Source: Sipunculus nudus (lineage: Eukaryota; Annelida; Sipuncula; Golfingiida; Sipunculidae). From it: 64,000 bases of DNA. The notes beneath the pieces are model-generated. The model ran no database searches, was not told the origin of the DNA, and saw nothing but the letters and a program-made list of their open reading frames with translations. The translations under genes and the position numbers were made by a program. The DNA lies in the NCBI GenBank assembly GCA_026874595.1, contig CM049306.1, positions 24,977,519 through 25,041,518 on the forward strand. Direction: 5' to 3'. Positions 34,911 through 46,680 of the stretch are shown in pieces. Within the stretch, counting starts at the first letter, position 1. Each line of letters begins with the position of its first letter.

Positions 34911-36784
34911 CAAGGGACCTATGGGTCACTGTGCTCAGCTGAAGTTAACCTTGAAGGTAAAAATCTAAAATAAAATCAAATGGAGATAAAGTGTAAGAGG
35001 AAGAGGTAATAAAGGCCATGGTTGGTTTATATGATTGGTTTGTATTGATGAGCAAGAAATTGTTGCAAAAAATATTTTGTGACCTGACCATGTGTTTCCT
35101 AATGTTGAAACTAAAGCATGTGAGCAGTTTGTGAAAAAATGATCTGTACTATTACCATGATCATTAGTTGGTTTTTCGATTAACTGTTGACATTTCAGTA
35201 GTTTATACATTTGTTCAATTGAATCTATTTTTTTGTATAATATATATTATTAAATATATATGTATTTTTTTTATGAAATGTATACAGTTGAAATATAGAT
35301 AATTAACAACATAAAACAGGGCAAACAAAGCCTGATCTCCAATTCTGCTGAGGCAGGAAAATAATGAACAAATGTTTATATTAAATCCTCATTTTTTTAT
35401 CACATCAATTATTTTCTAATTTAAGTTTATATTTCTATACATTTCCAATTTAACATATATATCTGAATATAAAAGTTGATTCATAATTCTCAATTGCATC
35501 ATCATAAATCACAATCTTGTCAGATAACACCACATCATGCATACAAATGTTTATTTATTTTTTAACACAAAAAAATATCTTTTTAAATCTGCAAAACAAT
35601 AAATATCTAAAAATAATACTTGATTTAGATTTCACATTTTTAATTGTGTCTTTATTTATCCATAATGTGCTTCATATTTTATAATAATTTAAGCATACTG
35701 ATGGGTTCAATTATATTTGTTAAAATCATTTAAAAGAAAACTGATTTCTTTAAAAATGCTACATTACACAACATTGCATCTTCTCGATTACACCTTGAAT
35801 TATTTTTCAAGGAAAGTTTTTGCATATTGGAGTGGAAACAGCATTCCAATTAAGGAGATACAGTGAAAACAATAACAATTACTGCATAACACTTGGTAGG
35901 TTGGGTTTGTGGGGGGGGGGGGGGGTGGTGATATGAGAATAACTGTACACCTGTCACAGCAGGGGACCTCCCCCAGTGACTGTAACAAATCAGAAACCCT
36001 GGCATAGCTGACTTCCAGTGACCTGGAGTGGGACCCTGCATCTGTAATCAAAGCAAGTGACAACAGAAAAAGAAATCAATAACTAGCTTAATTTTCAAGC
36101 TTTTATTTTCAAATTTCAGATTTAGACAAACTAAATATTTATGTTTACATGCTATGAAAATTAAATCAATGGTGCTTACAGGAAAATAACGTGCCATGGT
36201 CAAAGTTGGGCAAAATTTAAGGTACTGATTTTTTTTATGCTAATAACTTACAAAATTCAGATCTAATTTTGGGTAAACAGTTGAATCTTAATTAAACATA
36301 GTTATATACTTGAGAAAATACTCTAGTTTCAAAATTTTCATGTTAAGTGAGTTATTATTTTTCCTGAATTTTTACAAAGTCCATTATGTTTGGGCCCATA
36401 ACTTAAAGAATTTATACTTTACAGACTTAATTTCTGGCATGTACATAGGAACTATATAGAGGAATATTTATGGTAAATATGAGGAAAAACAGATGAGTGG
36501 TTTTGATATTAGGCAGTCCTGAAGTGTGAAAATAGGATTTTGATAAAAAATTGAGGTTTTTCCTTAATTTCTCAAAGGAACGAAGTCGCAAAGACCCAGT
36601 TTTCGGCTTGGTAGGAGATCTTGGGGCCATCTAACATTATGCTGAATTTTGGATTCCTAGGTCTTACGGTTTCAAAACGTGCCACATCGACGGACGGACG
36701 GACGGACGGACGGACGGACAGACGGACGACAGACAATGGACCACGACAATAGCTCAGATGACTTATAGTCAGCTGAGCTAAAAA
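34911..36784 (+). mobile_element. Family A element, copy with single-copy interior (1)
   Basis: It starts CAAGGGACCTATGGGTCACT and TGCTCAGCTGAAG, and ends with (GGAC)n (36688-36733) and hairpin AGCTCAGATGACT-TAT-AGTCAGCTGAGCT (36751-36779). The 1.87 kb interior lacks the tandem units of other A copies. It aligns with 38314-40268, for example CATGCTATGAAAATTAAATC and CAAAATTTAAGGTA. A poly-G run is at 35910-35925. No ORF is shared by the two copies. Confidence 0.75.
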
Positions 36785-38313
36785 GCAATACCTACCAATA
36801 ACAGGCTATCAGAAATAAAGGGAATGTAATAGTAAGTCCGTAACAGCAGACTAATTTATCTAGTTATTAGTGGTATGCCAATTAATCAACTATAAAGATG
36901 ATTGGTCATTTCTTTCACAATTAATTAAATTGTTTACATTTTGCATAATCAATCATAAATTATTATATATGCACAAAGTCATAATATTCAGATAAAATAT
37001 GAATCTTATTCTGTCACAGGTAGAAGAAAGACAAGGCACAAAATAGTGAACAGCATGAATTAAAACCTTTGTTTTGTCCACCAGTGTTTACTATATACTG
37101 TGTGTTTCCTTTACAATTTAGCCACAACCAGACTCATGTTGATCAGGATGTTAAAGCTATTTAACATACACCATAACTGTTTGCTATCCTTGCTAAATAT
37201 AACTGTCATATATAACCCTCATTTCAATTCTGATAACTTTAATAACATGTGTAAATCAGTTTTAATATTAGTTATTTTGGGTCCAATAAACCTCAAGATG
37301 TCTACCTCCACACACTGAATTAGGCTGATGAACAGAAGCCAGTCTCAGCTGGTCATCATTACTGCTGTTTATGCTGTTACACTTGCACAGTAAAGATCTT
37401 TACAAAATTTTAGTAGCAGCAGTCTACCCACTAACTCCATATCGGCACTTTGTTCACATCTAAGCCAGTATATACTAAACCAGTTTAATTTAGTCTGTAA
37501 GAAGTCTGCTCTGCGTCCACACTGTATTTCTCTTTATAAAATCTTAAATCAGTTTATTCAACACATCTTAAGTTTGCTTTTTGCACTTGGTTTAAATTCA
37601 GATTCAGGCCTGCCATGGAGCACTTCCTCATGCAAAACATGCTTGGGAAGGAGCAAGGGTAGTGGACAAGGCTGTTCATTGAAACTGGAACCATTTGGAC
37701 TAGAAGCTGATTTGCATGTACCCACTGAAAACCTGTTTACTGTAAACTGGACTTTTAAAAGTAAACTGGACTACTGTAGACCACCTTTTTAAGCGGACTA
37801 ATTTAAAGCAAACTCATGAGGATTAGACTAACCATTAGTATCCAAGTATGGACAGGGTAATCAATACACAATCTGGATTTTTTGCTAGTGTGGGTACAGC
37901 CTGACACTTCATGCTGATTTTAGAGCTGGCATAGATTTGAAAGTATGGTGCAGCTAGTAATGGGGTGCAGGACCATCCAGTTGTATCAACAGTTGGTTGT
38001 CCTCCTTTTAATTACAAACACTGAATTACCAAAGACAACTATTGATTACATTACAAGGCCTAAAAAAGAATAGCACTCATATGACTATAAAGTAGGACCA
38101 TGATCAAAGAATTTTCTTTTATATTTTTCAGGAAACTGAGCAGTTAATTTGAGAATGAGCTCAAAAATTAGCAGAGCATTTTAGGTGTTGTTTCAATAGC
38201 TAAATACTAATGTTACAATATTAATACAAAGTCCAGCTTCACATTTGATAGAATAATTAGTTGAACAAATTAACCATTAATCATTGATGATAAAATTGAT
38301 GATTAATTATATA
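36785..38313. other. AT-rich stretch, nothing recognised
   Basis: No supported gene or shared repeat was found between the two related family A elements. Confidence 0.4.
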
Positions 38314-40268
38314 ACAAGGGACCCATGGGTCACGGCGCTCCGCTGAAGTTTGAAATTTTTGCAAATGCCAAATATTCTATTGTAATGTTTTTCATTTATA
38401 TAAGAATATGAGAAGCTAAGAGGAAAGGGGCCCTCCTACTTGGTTATAGTAAAGTTCTAAATATATGATTGCAAACTAATACTCTGACAAGACTGTCATG
38501 AAGAAAAACAGTAAAAGTTTTGAGATACTGTGATGCATATGAAAATTTACAGATGGACAGGCAAGTGGACAGAATGGACTTATACCTTTATTTCACTTTC
38601 AAGGGAATAATGCATTTAAGTTTATATATAAGCCTATTTTTTAGCATATCCACTTTTTCCATTAAAAGTTTTTATTTGATTAATTTTTTTTTATGTACAA
38701 GTTTTATAAATTTTTATTTAAAAACTGAAAATACAAGTTAAAATATTAGAATTGTTGCAAAAGTTGCAATCATTATATATCAAGAGTAAAAATACTGAAA
38801 TATAAGTTAAAATATTAGAATTGTTGCAATCATTATATATCCAGGGTGTAGCTCATATTGGGTCATATTATGCATACACATATATTTTATTATTTTTAAA
38901 TCACAAATATTTCAACAGAATTTAAAAGAAAATAATGCCACAACATGGCATCTACAAGATTAATCCTTGAATCACTATTAAAAAGTTTTGCACATTGGAG
39001 TTTTCAGTACATGCTTAATTTTATTCACTGAAATAAAATAAAAGATTCAGTAAATTTGATAAAATGAAACATCTTTTCAAATAAAGTATACACACTGTTG
39101 GTTGAATGAGGGACAAACAATATCATAGTGCTAATTACTATCTCAGCTTTAATTTATTACTGGAATTAATAGTCAATTTCACATGTGGTGAAGTTTTTAC
39201 TCTTCTGAAGTAAGGAATTACTTATTTGATGAACATCTACACTTTTATAAGAATACACCACTTTGTGGACACAATCAAATGTGCACTTTAATCATTGTAA
39301 CCCTGGTGGTACAATTCAAAATTTAAAATGTAGCATAGCCTAGAATAAGAACGAATCAAATACAGAAAATAATAACATATTAACAATAATCATCTTGTTT
39401 ATGCACCATGTGGAGGGGGGGGGGGGAGTGCAGGGCAGAGAGGAAGCCTGCTGGTAGTGGCCAAGCTGAGCCAAGGCAAGCTGCCTGGGGTGGGTTACAT
39501 AATGCAAGTGAAGGCTGTACTACTAGGTGGGCTAGATGTAAACAACACTTGACATGGTGTATGAAAACTTGAATAAAAGCTACCCTTTTCAATCAATTCC
39601 TTTGAAATTTCAGGTTTTAAAAGATTAAATCCTTATGTATACATGCTGTGAAAATTAAATCAACAGTGCTTACAGGGAAAAAACGTGCCATTGCCAAAGT
39701 TGGACAAAATTTAAGGTATTGATTTTTTAAAATTGAAAAATTTTCAAAATTCAGATCTAATTTTGGATAAACAATTGAATCTTGATTAAATAAAGTTACA
39801 TTCCTGAAAAAAAAGTCTCTAGCTTCAGCAATTCTCATGTTAGGTGAGTAAATATATTTCCTGATTTTTTAAAAATTGCATTATATTTTGGCCCATAACT
39901 TCAAAATAAGACCCAACACTGACCTAATTTTTTGTATATTCATAGAAAATGTATGAAAAAATATAAATGCTAAATATGATAAAAAACAGATCAGTGGTTT
40001 TGATATTAGGCAGCCTTGAAGTGTAACAATGGCTTTTTCAAGGAAAATAGAGGTTTTTCCTTAATATCTTGAAGGAACGAAGTTCTAATGACCCAATTTT
40101 TCGGTATGGTAGGAGATTTTGGGGACTTCTAATGGTATGCAAAATTTTGGAATCTTAGGTCCAACGGTTTTAAGACATGCCCTGTTAACGGACGGACGGC
40201 CGGACGGACGGACGACGGATAAAGGACCACGACTATAGCTCAGATGACTTATAGTCAGCTGAGCTAAT
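38314..40268 (+). mobile_element. Family A element, copy with single-copy interior (2)
   Basis: It starts ACAAGGGACCCATGGGTCAC and ends with (GGAC)n (40189-40217) and the hairpin at 40237-40265. It lies in the same orientation as 34911-36784 and aligns over most of its length with many substitutions. A poly-G run is at 39415-39426. The spacing of 3.4 kb may reflect segmental duplication or independent insertion. Confidence 0.75.
38724..38843 (+). repeat. 70-base tandem duplication
   Basis: Sequence around AAGTTAAAATATTAGAATTG and GTTGCAATCATTATATATC occurs twice, 70 bases apart, within the family A element. Confidence 0.8.
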
Positions 40269-40931
40269 TATAAAACGGGATCCAGCTCACACCACTTCAG
40301 CAGCATTCCTATATTCACCACACCTGATGTTGCAACAATAACTACACTTGTGTGCACGTACACATTTTCCAGAGGCAGTGTAATGAAGACCTGCTCATGG
40401 GAATAAGTTGATTTTTATTATTAAATTTATAAACAAACCACTATCTCAGAACTACTTCTGTTGATCAATTTAAAAGAAGATTTAACCACATTGTTAAACA
40501 TATGGATGGGCTACAAAGTCTGACTTCTTGAGATTAACACCTAAATTCACACAATTGGCTTTATTTTTTCAGTACCAAAGAACTCCTGTCAATTTGAAGC
40601 AAATCATCCCTTTACTGACTGTTAAAATTTTGGTCATGAAATCTGAGTCGAATATAACCTGTAACACAAATATATAAGGATGTCAGAATTCTTCTGAAGT
40701 CTGAAATTATTCTGATAAAGGTTAAATTTATAAATAAGATTAAAAGAATTTACAGATAAATACCTGGACATTATTCAATTTAACTGTCAAGTTTCTTGCA
40801 ACCATACTTCAAATTATATTTCTTAACTAATGTCTTTAGTCTAAAGTTGTCATTTCTGGATTCTTACATCAATCCTATCAGGAATTCAAAGGAATCTTAC
40901 ATCACTGATCAAGTGTGGAGTCCTTGCTTAC
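40269..40931. other. AT-rich stretch, nothing recognised
   Basis: No supported gene or repeat was found. Confidence 0.4.
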
Positions 40932-41167
40932 AAGCTTCACTATAACATCCCTGGTTAGAATTATTAAAACCATTATCCAGGAATAACAATGCATTAAGAA
41001 GTCTGCTACTGTCTGTCCCTGGAGGTATGATGCCTCCTACATTGTCTGTATATAAGCTTTGTGGAAACAGGAAAATGAGATCAAGAATCATTCCTTCAAA
41101 ATTAGAGAGAGATAAACTTTCAGTCATACATCTGGATAAACTCCTTGTGACAGACACAGATTTACTT
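40932..41167 (-). CDS. Candidate coding exon (unidentified gene)
   Basis: On the minus strand an acceptor-like CCTTTGTAG is followed by 236 open bases and the donor GTAAGC. The translation includes SVTRSLSRCMTESLSLSNFE, GMILDLIFLFPQSLYTDN and GGIIPPGTDSSRLLNALLFL, ending NQGCYSEA. At about 78 codons it is the longest splice-bounded open stretch I found. The alternating hydrophobic helices would suit a helical-repeat protein, but no family is recognised. Confidence 0.4.
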
Positions 41168-41358
41168 CTACAAAGGTTGGATTTTTAACCTGTCATATTT
41201 TTTTTTTCATTTTATGTTGAATAGTAAAGTTAGCAAGATTATGTATACAACTGCCAAACTGTTTCCACATAACATATTGTGGAGGGGTTTGAGATATAGG
41301 CCTGAGAAGGCCACATGAACCTTTGGTACATTTCACAACAGGACCGTTCAACCATATA

Positions 41359-41643
41359 GCAGCAGTTATACACTGCAGTCTTTCTAAATCTCCTTTACTT
41401 TAACCACTGCTTTGTATATAGCAAGATTCCAGGGCAGGCACAGAGCAAAGAATTGTAATTAGACCAATGAGACTGCGTTATTGCATTGTGTATCCAAGAT
41501 TTAAACCTGTGACACCCTGCTCTCATTGGTCTGATTCTTGGCACTGTGCCAGTCCTGGTGTTGAAACCCAGAATTATAGTTAAACAAAGCAGCAGCTAAT
41601 GTCAAGCAGATCTGGAAAGACTGCCATGTATAACCGCTGTGTG
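41359..41643. mobile_element. 285-base foldback MITE-like element
   Basis: Left arm blocks GTTATACACTGCAGTCTTTC, ACTGCTTTGT, AGACCAATGAGA and GTGTATCCAAGAT reappear in mirror order on the right arm as GGTTATACATGGCAGTCTTT, GCTGCTTTGT, AGACCAATGAGA and the corresponding centre. Almost the whole element can fold on itself around a short centre near 41500. There is no coding capacity. Confidence 0.75.
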
Positions 41644-42069
41644 AGGAATGTAAGCAGATGTATGTGTTCTCCTGAGGGGCATTCTAATTCTTAGATGTCT
41701 TCAGTAGTTTTGAATTATTAAATAAAATAAATTTTTCACCACCTGATGTCTCCACCTACCCAGTAACAAAATAATGTATTTCAACTATCATTCACTGGAT
41801 TTGGATCCTTAAATGAAGCCAAAGCCTACAACCAACACAGCTACAGTCGACATGAATAGGCCATAGTATCAAATATTAAAAGTGTGGATGATGTGAAAAT
41901 GTGCTTATTTGATATATATTCTCAGCCAAAATTGCAGAAGAGCAACAAAACCCAATGACTTGATAATATTCCTTTCTCATATTATGAATTTCTTTACTCA
42001 TGTTTTTATTAACTTCTGTCTGCTTGCTTTATTAATTTATACTTTCTTATCAATACTCACAAAAGCACA

Positions 42070-42254
42070 CTAAAAATTGCCAGACAGTTTTCTGAGGTCA
42101 ATCATATTGCTTATTTTTTTCAGTTCTTCAGATTCTAAATCATCTAAAGCAAACCCTCTCTGAAGGAACTGTAGAAAATTTGGTAAAGATACATCAAAAG
42201 CTGAGTAAGATATTGCCTGTATTGTTAATGTAAGGAGTGTCATGTAAAATTTGT
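42070..42254 (-). CDS. Candidate terminal exon, paralogous to 50990-51153
   Basis: On the minus strand TTTATTTCAG is followed by 61 open codons to a TAG at 42070. The translation includes TIQAISYSAFDVSLPNFLQF and LQRGFALDDLESEELKKI. The copy at 50990 on the plus strand keeps the acceptor-like TTTATTTTAG and is about 86% identical over 107 bases. Nearly all differences change the amino acid, which argues against long-shared purifying selection. At least one copy may be a pseudo-exon or part of an unrecognised repeat. Confidence 0.3.
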
Positions 42255-44370
42255 CTGAAATAAAAAATAAATACAAACAACTTCAGATAAATGTGGTAAT
42301 ACCATATGTATACATATATGATGTTTTATGATCATTCAATCATTGTAACTACCTCTTCATTCCAAGATGCCACAAGAGGCTCTTATTTTATATAAAGATG
42401 TCATCAAATCATAAACCAAGTTTTCCCAGACTTCACACATAAGAAGTCTTTCAACAAACTTGCAATGAAAGGAGTCTTCTCATAAGTCAGTCTATTATAA
42501 CTGGTGAGGAGTGAGCCAGGTTTACGTTGTTTGAGGAGGATGGAGAAAGGCGTATCTGGATATTGAATACAGGGACAGAGTAATCACTAATGGTGCAAAA
42601 GCCTACTGAATCCTGCATGGGAGTGTGGACTAAGTCAAGCTGTATGCCAGCCAATCAGCTAATGTATATCACAAGTTATGTATATATGTAAAAGTGAGCA
42701 TGCTGTTCCAGGACATTTATATTAAAGGACAGGTCCATGGCCAGCTGGTGGCACTGTTTATTGAATAAGGGTGATTATATCTATATAATACAGTTCTGGA
42801 TTTCAGGTTTTATAAGCATGAAGCATGAGATAAACCAGGAGTCTGAAACTGTTGTTAAGACATTAAAGCAAGCATGAGTTTCCCTTGAGATTTCACCATT
42901 CTGCTTCTTTGCTTGTCAGGTAAAAAAAAGTCCGCTTCAGGACATTTATGATCAGGCAATTTGTTTGTCCCACTTGAGGGTGAGACCATCGTCCTCACTG
43001 GTATTTTGAGAAATCTCAGCTTAAATTTCAAAATGGGATGAAAGCACATAAACATGAGACCTATTTTTTCTTTGTTCTTACTAGAAAACTTGATTAACCT
43101 GTGATATATGTAATGACTCCACTGGGGAAGCCTGACCTACATTTCTCTCTGCCTGGATTCATATATTTCTCTTTTAATTAAGTACCACACACCAAAGTTT
43201 GGTCAGGACTTGGGTAATAAAGACTTGGTGATCCTGAATGTTGGTGGAGGTATGGAGTCTCAAGAGTGCTTTCTAATTAATTGTAAGATCCTGCCATTTG
43301 TGATGAAAGTAAGCCCCCTGGTATAATGAACACTGAAGGTAAAGACTGATACTGTACCCATCTATTCTTCTGCCTTTTTTAATATATGATAGCATAATAT
43401 GTTGAAGTTCATGTTCAGGCAACTAAGGTTTCCTTAGACAAGCTAGGGCCCCATTATATAAGCTTGCTTCTTGGCTCTAGAGGGAAGATGATCTTGGCAC
43501 ATACATGACCTAAACTATGGTTGTATCATACCTTTTTTGTTCACAAGGGTTTCAAATTCACAATATATGTGGATTGGTAATCATTAAGAAAATACAACCT
43601 TCAGGAATAAGGTGATTCATTGACACAGATGAACAATATATCTATAACCTCAATGGCATCTCTTGTATACTATGCTTGTTGTGTCAGTATTATCATTATA
43701 CTTTGTTACCTGTAAATAAACAATAAATATTATAAATACTATCAAATATTATGTATATCTTCCAATACTGAAGATAGATTTCCATGTTTTCAATGTTCCC
43801 ATAGGTCCTTGTATAATTGTTAAGATTTTTAGTGCATATTAGGCAACTGGTATATTTATGATTATAAATGTAAATATGTCAGCTAATGTAAGGTAAGAAA
43901 ATTAAACCTAACAAAACACTGAAGAAAGAAAATTGCCAAAATTAAACATCACAAGTATGAAACAAACCACAGTGAAAATGTCTGCAAGAGCTGCAGATGG
44001 CCGTGGAATTAGTATTCCTTGGGACCATGCACTCTCTAAATATCCGAGAAGACGAGGATGGTGCAATAAATGTACCAGATTAAATTTTTACAAACTGACA
44101 ATTTTAGTTTTACACTATTATCAAACCAATTCTAAAGGCCTAGTTCACTTGGGAACTAGTTTCACATGGCTGTGTTTATTTATGAAATTTAACAAACTGA
44201 ACAATGGATACATAAAACAGAGCTAGCCACTAGAGAGTACACTTGTGGCTTAAATATTTTGATGCCTTGAATAAATAACCGAATATGCCAGGAAAGCTAT
44301 TGATGCCTGAGGAAACATCCACAAGCAAATATAATGGGGTGAGAACACCAAATTACAAATTCACTCAGGA
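42255..44370. other. AT-rich stretch with one unrecognised ORF
   Basis: A 97-codon plus-strand ORF at 43933-44226 contains ADGRGISIPWDHALSKYPRR and GWCNKC but no domain I know. A 66-codon minus ORF at 42855-43055 is also unplaced. Otherwise nothing was found. Confidence 0.3.
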
Positions 44371-44840
44371 CTGTACGCTCCCAAGGCAGTGGAAATTTTG
44401 CACTTCTAAAGAAGCTACAGATTTTCCCACTGCCTGCTTTGACCCTTTATGATGCACTTAAACACCAGGTGATGGGCCTGTCTGCTGAAAAAAACTGCTG
44501 ATGTGACTAGCAGCCAACCAAATGCAGTCAAAAAACACTAGACAGGCATCAGGCTCCGCCCGGTAAACATGGGTGGGGCCATTCCCTCTGAGCCTGTGGC
44601 CTGTTCAATCAGTTGCCTGGGCGATGAACTGTCACTCAAATGAAATAAACAACATTGGCTCCATGTATTCCTCGCTTGGCTGGTAAACCATTTTGTCTTC
44701 CAATGCAGGGTCTCATCTGATTGGACCAAAATACAGTGCTCCCCCCTGGTGTAGAAATTCAGGATAAAAGATCAAAACAAACAGCGCTTACGATATAGGT
44801 AGTAGGCCTATACGTAAAGCACTGTCTAAAGAGCATATCA
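44371..44840. repeat. Second, CpG-depleted copy of the 7601-8305 block
   Basis: It shares TACGCTCC, TTTATGAT, GGCTCCGCCC, TCTGAGCCTGTGGCCTGTT, GGGCGATGA, TTCCTCGCTTGGCT, ATACAGTGCTCCCC and ACGATATAGGTAGTAG in the same order. Many positions that are CG in the first copy are TG or CA here, and about 230 bases are missing. This suggests a methylated, decaying duplicate. Confidence 0.75.
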
Positions 44841-46343
44841 GGAATGTAAACACCAAATTTGCTACCAGATATGTACTGGGCAATACAAGCTTCAACAGAA
44901 CATACAATATTGCAGGGGTAAGTATCTGATAAAATCCTCACCAATTTACAGTAGTTTCTGAGCGTGTGTTCCATCAAGAATATGCAGAGGTTATTTTTCT
45001 CCTTTCCCTTGAGGGAATGTCAATGGTTTCTATATTTAAGCAACAGGATTTGTAGAAAGCTACAATAGCAGATGGCCCTAACTCATGTAATGCAGTCTCA
45101 TTCTAGCTGTGCACTTTACAAAACCTGTTGTTGGTCATCTAGAATACAAAAACATCCCACTCTCTGAAAAGGTGCCTGGAATAGAATAAAACATGACATC
45201 TTGGGGAGGGGAAATACCATTTGTGCAAGGGTATTCGAGTCTTTAGTAGCAGAACTAAAATAAACCCCAGGGTTTTTGCTTTGTCTCTCTTTGGTCATAT
45301 TTTTAATTCAGGACAGTTTTACTGGTTTCTAAACCTGCTAAAAAAGCCTTTAAAATTGGAAACCTTGCAACAGAACTGCTGAACAGATTAGATCAATTTT
45401 AGGTTCCATATAAAACAAATTTAATCAACTTGGAATATCTTGGGTATCCTTCTGTTATTAATATTCAGCATATTGCTGTTCTTGCACTGGCAAAGGTCCA
45501 CTAGCTGGCACAGTTTCTGACAGACAGTGCTGCAATATAGACCCTTCAAGAAATATCCCAAATAATGTCAGTGTTTTATGGGTAAATTATTGAAAATGAC
45601 CTCACTTAGGACAGGTTTGGCCTCATTCTTGAGTCCAATATTTGGTACCTGTTTCAGCTCTCATCACTGCGGCCCTAATGTATAAGGATGAATTCACAAC
45701 TATACTATGGATGAGAGCACCTAAATCAAGCAATTACAGATATAACTGAAATAACCAGAAGTTACTGAAACTTTTCTTATGTTTTCTAGCAGCCAATTTA
45801 AGTTTCTTGACCTATTACCTGCAAAAACGGTACTGCCAAAGTAATACAGCCCAGCATAACAACTCAGGGAGATAGGCAATCCATCATTTAAGGTAAAGTT
45901 TGGGGATATAATTAAAATCTTGAGGGACTTGTATCTTCTACAGCAATTAAAACATGCTGTACCTTCTCTTTGAGATAGGTCTCAAATAAATTAAATTACA
46001 ATACATTCCCATTTGTATTTATGGTTAGTACTCAATGCTGATAATTAAACTGATCTATTGAAAACTCATGAAAAACAAAAAGGACTTTTCAAAGTCTGGA
46101 GATTTATGGACAGTTTAACAGTTCATCTGAAAGCAAGATTTTTTCTGATTTTTCATCAAGGTACTGGCAAAAAAACCTCCAGAACTAAATGTCTCTGGTA
46201 TTCATAGGAAGTAATGAAGAACTTAAATTGTTTCTTGGCATAACTTTCTGAAAATTCTTCTTCCAATATCTGATGTCTATTAACTAAAGATAATCATCTG
46301 AACCTTTACAAATATAGGCAAGAAAATGTCAATCCCACATTTC
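44841..46343. other. Unassigned stretch with ambiguous exon-like signals
   Basis: At 44841-44920 a perfect plus-strand donor (GTAAGTAT at 44918) coexists with open frames on both strands, including several on the plus strand. No single exon can be preferred. The remainder to 46343 shows nothing. Confidence 0.3.
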
Positions 46344-46680
46344 ACAAGGTGTTGGCTTTGTTTATATCATCATGTATATAACATGTGGGGGACCTGCCAA
46401 AATAATCCAAACACATTCAACAAGGACATCTGGGGGCAAGTCAGATGAAACAGTGTTTTGCAAAGGGCATTTTGCAACTAGTGATCTTTCAATTCCTGCA
46501 CATATGCAACCAACCTTACTTTGTACGGTTTTTATTTTCTTCAAAAATGTTCAATATTTACTAATGTTTACAATACATCTGCCACAGAAGCGTTACAAAA
46601 ACTTTTTTTAGGAGGAAGTACCTACAGTTCATAAATATGTATGCACAGTAGTCAGAAATCACAAATTCAGCACAGAAGAC
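46344..46680 (+). repeat. Dispersed repeat R, copy 3
   Basis: It carries CCTGCCAAAATAATCCAAAC, ATTCAACAAGGACATCTGG, TTTTGCAAAGGGCATTTTGC and ATACATCTGCCACAGAAGC in the same order as 9415-9765, with CAGAAATCACA near the end of both. ORFs on either strand are not conserved between copies. Confidence 0.65.

Noticed and set aside
44841-44925. A coding exon beside the CpG-depleted block
   Set aside because: Several frames on both strands are open, and good splice-like signals exist on both strands, so no frame can be preferred.
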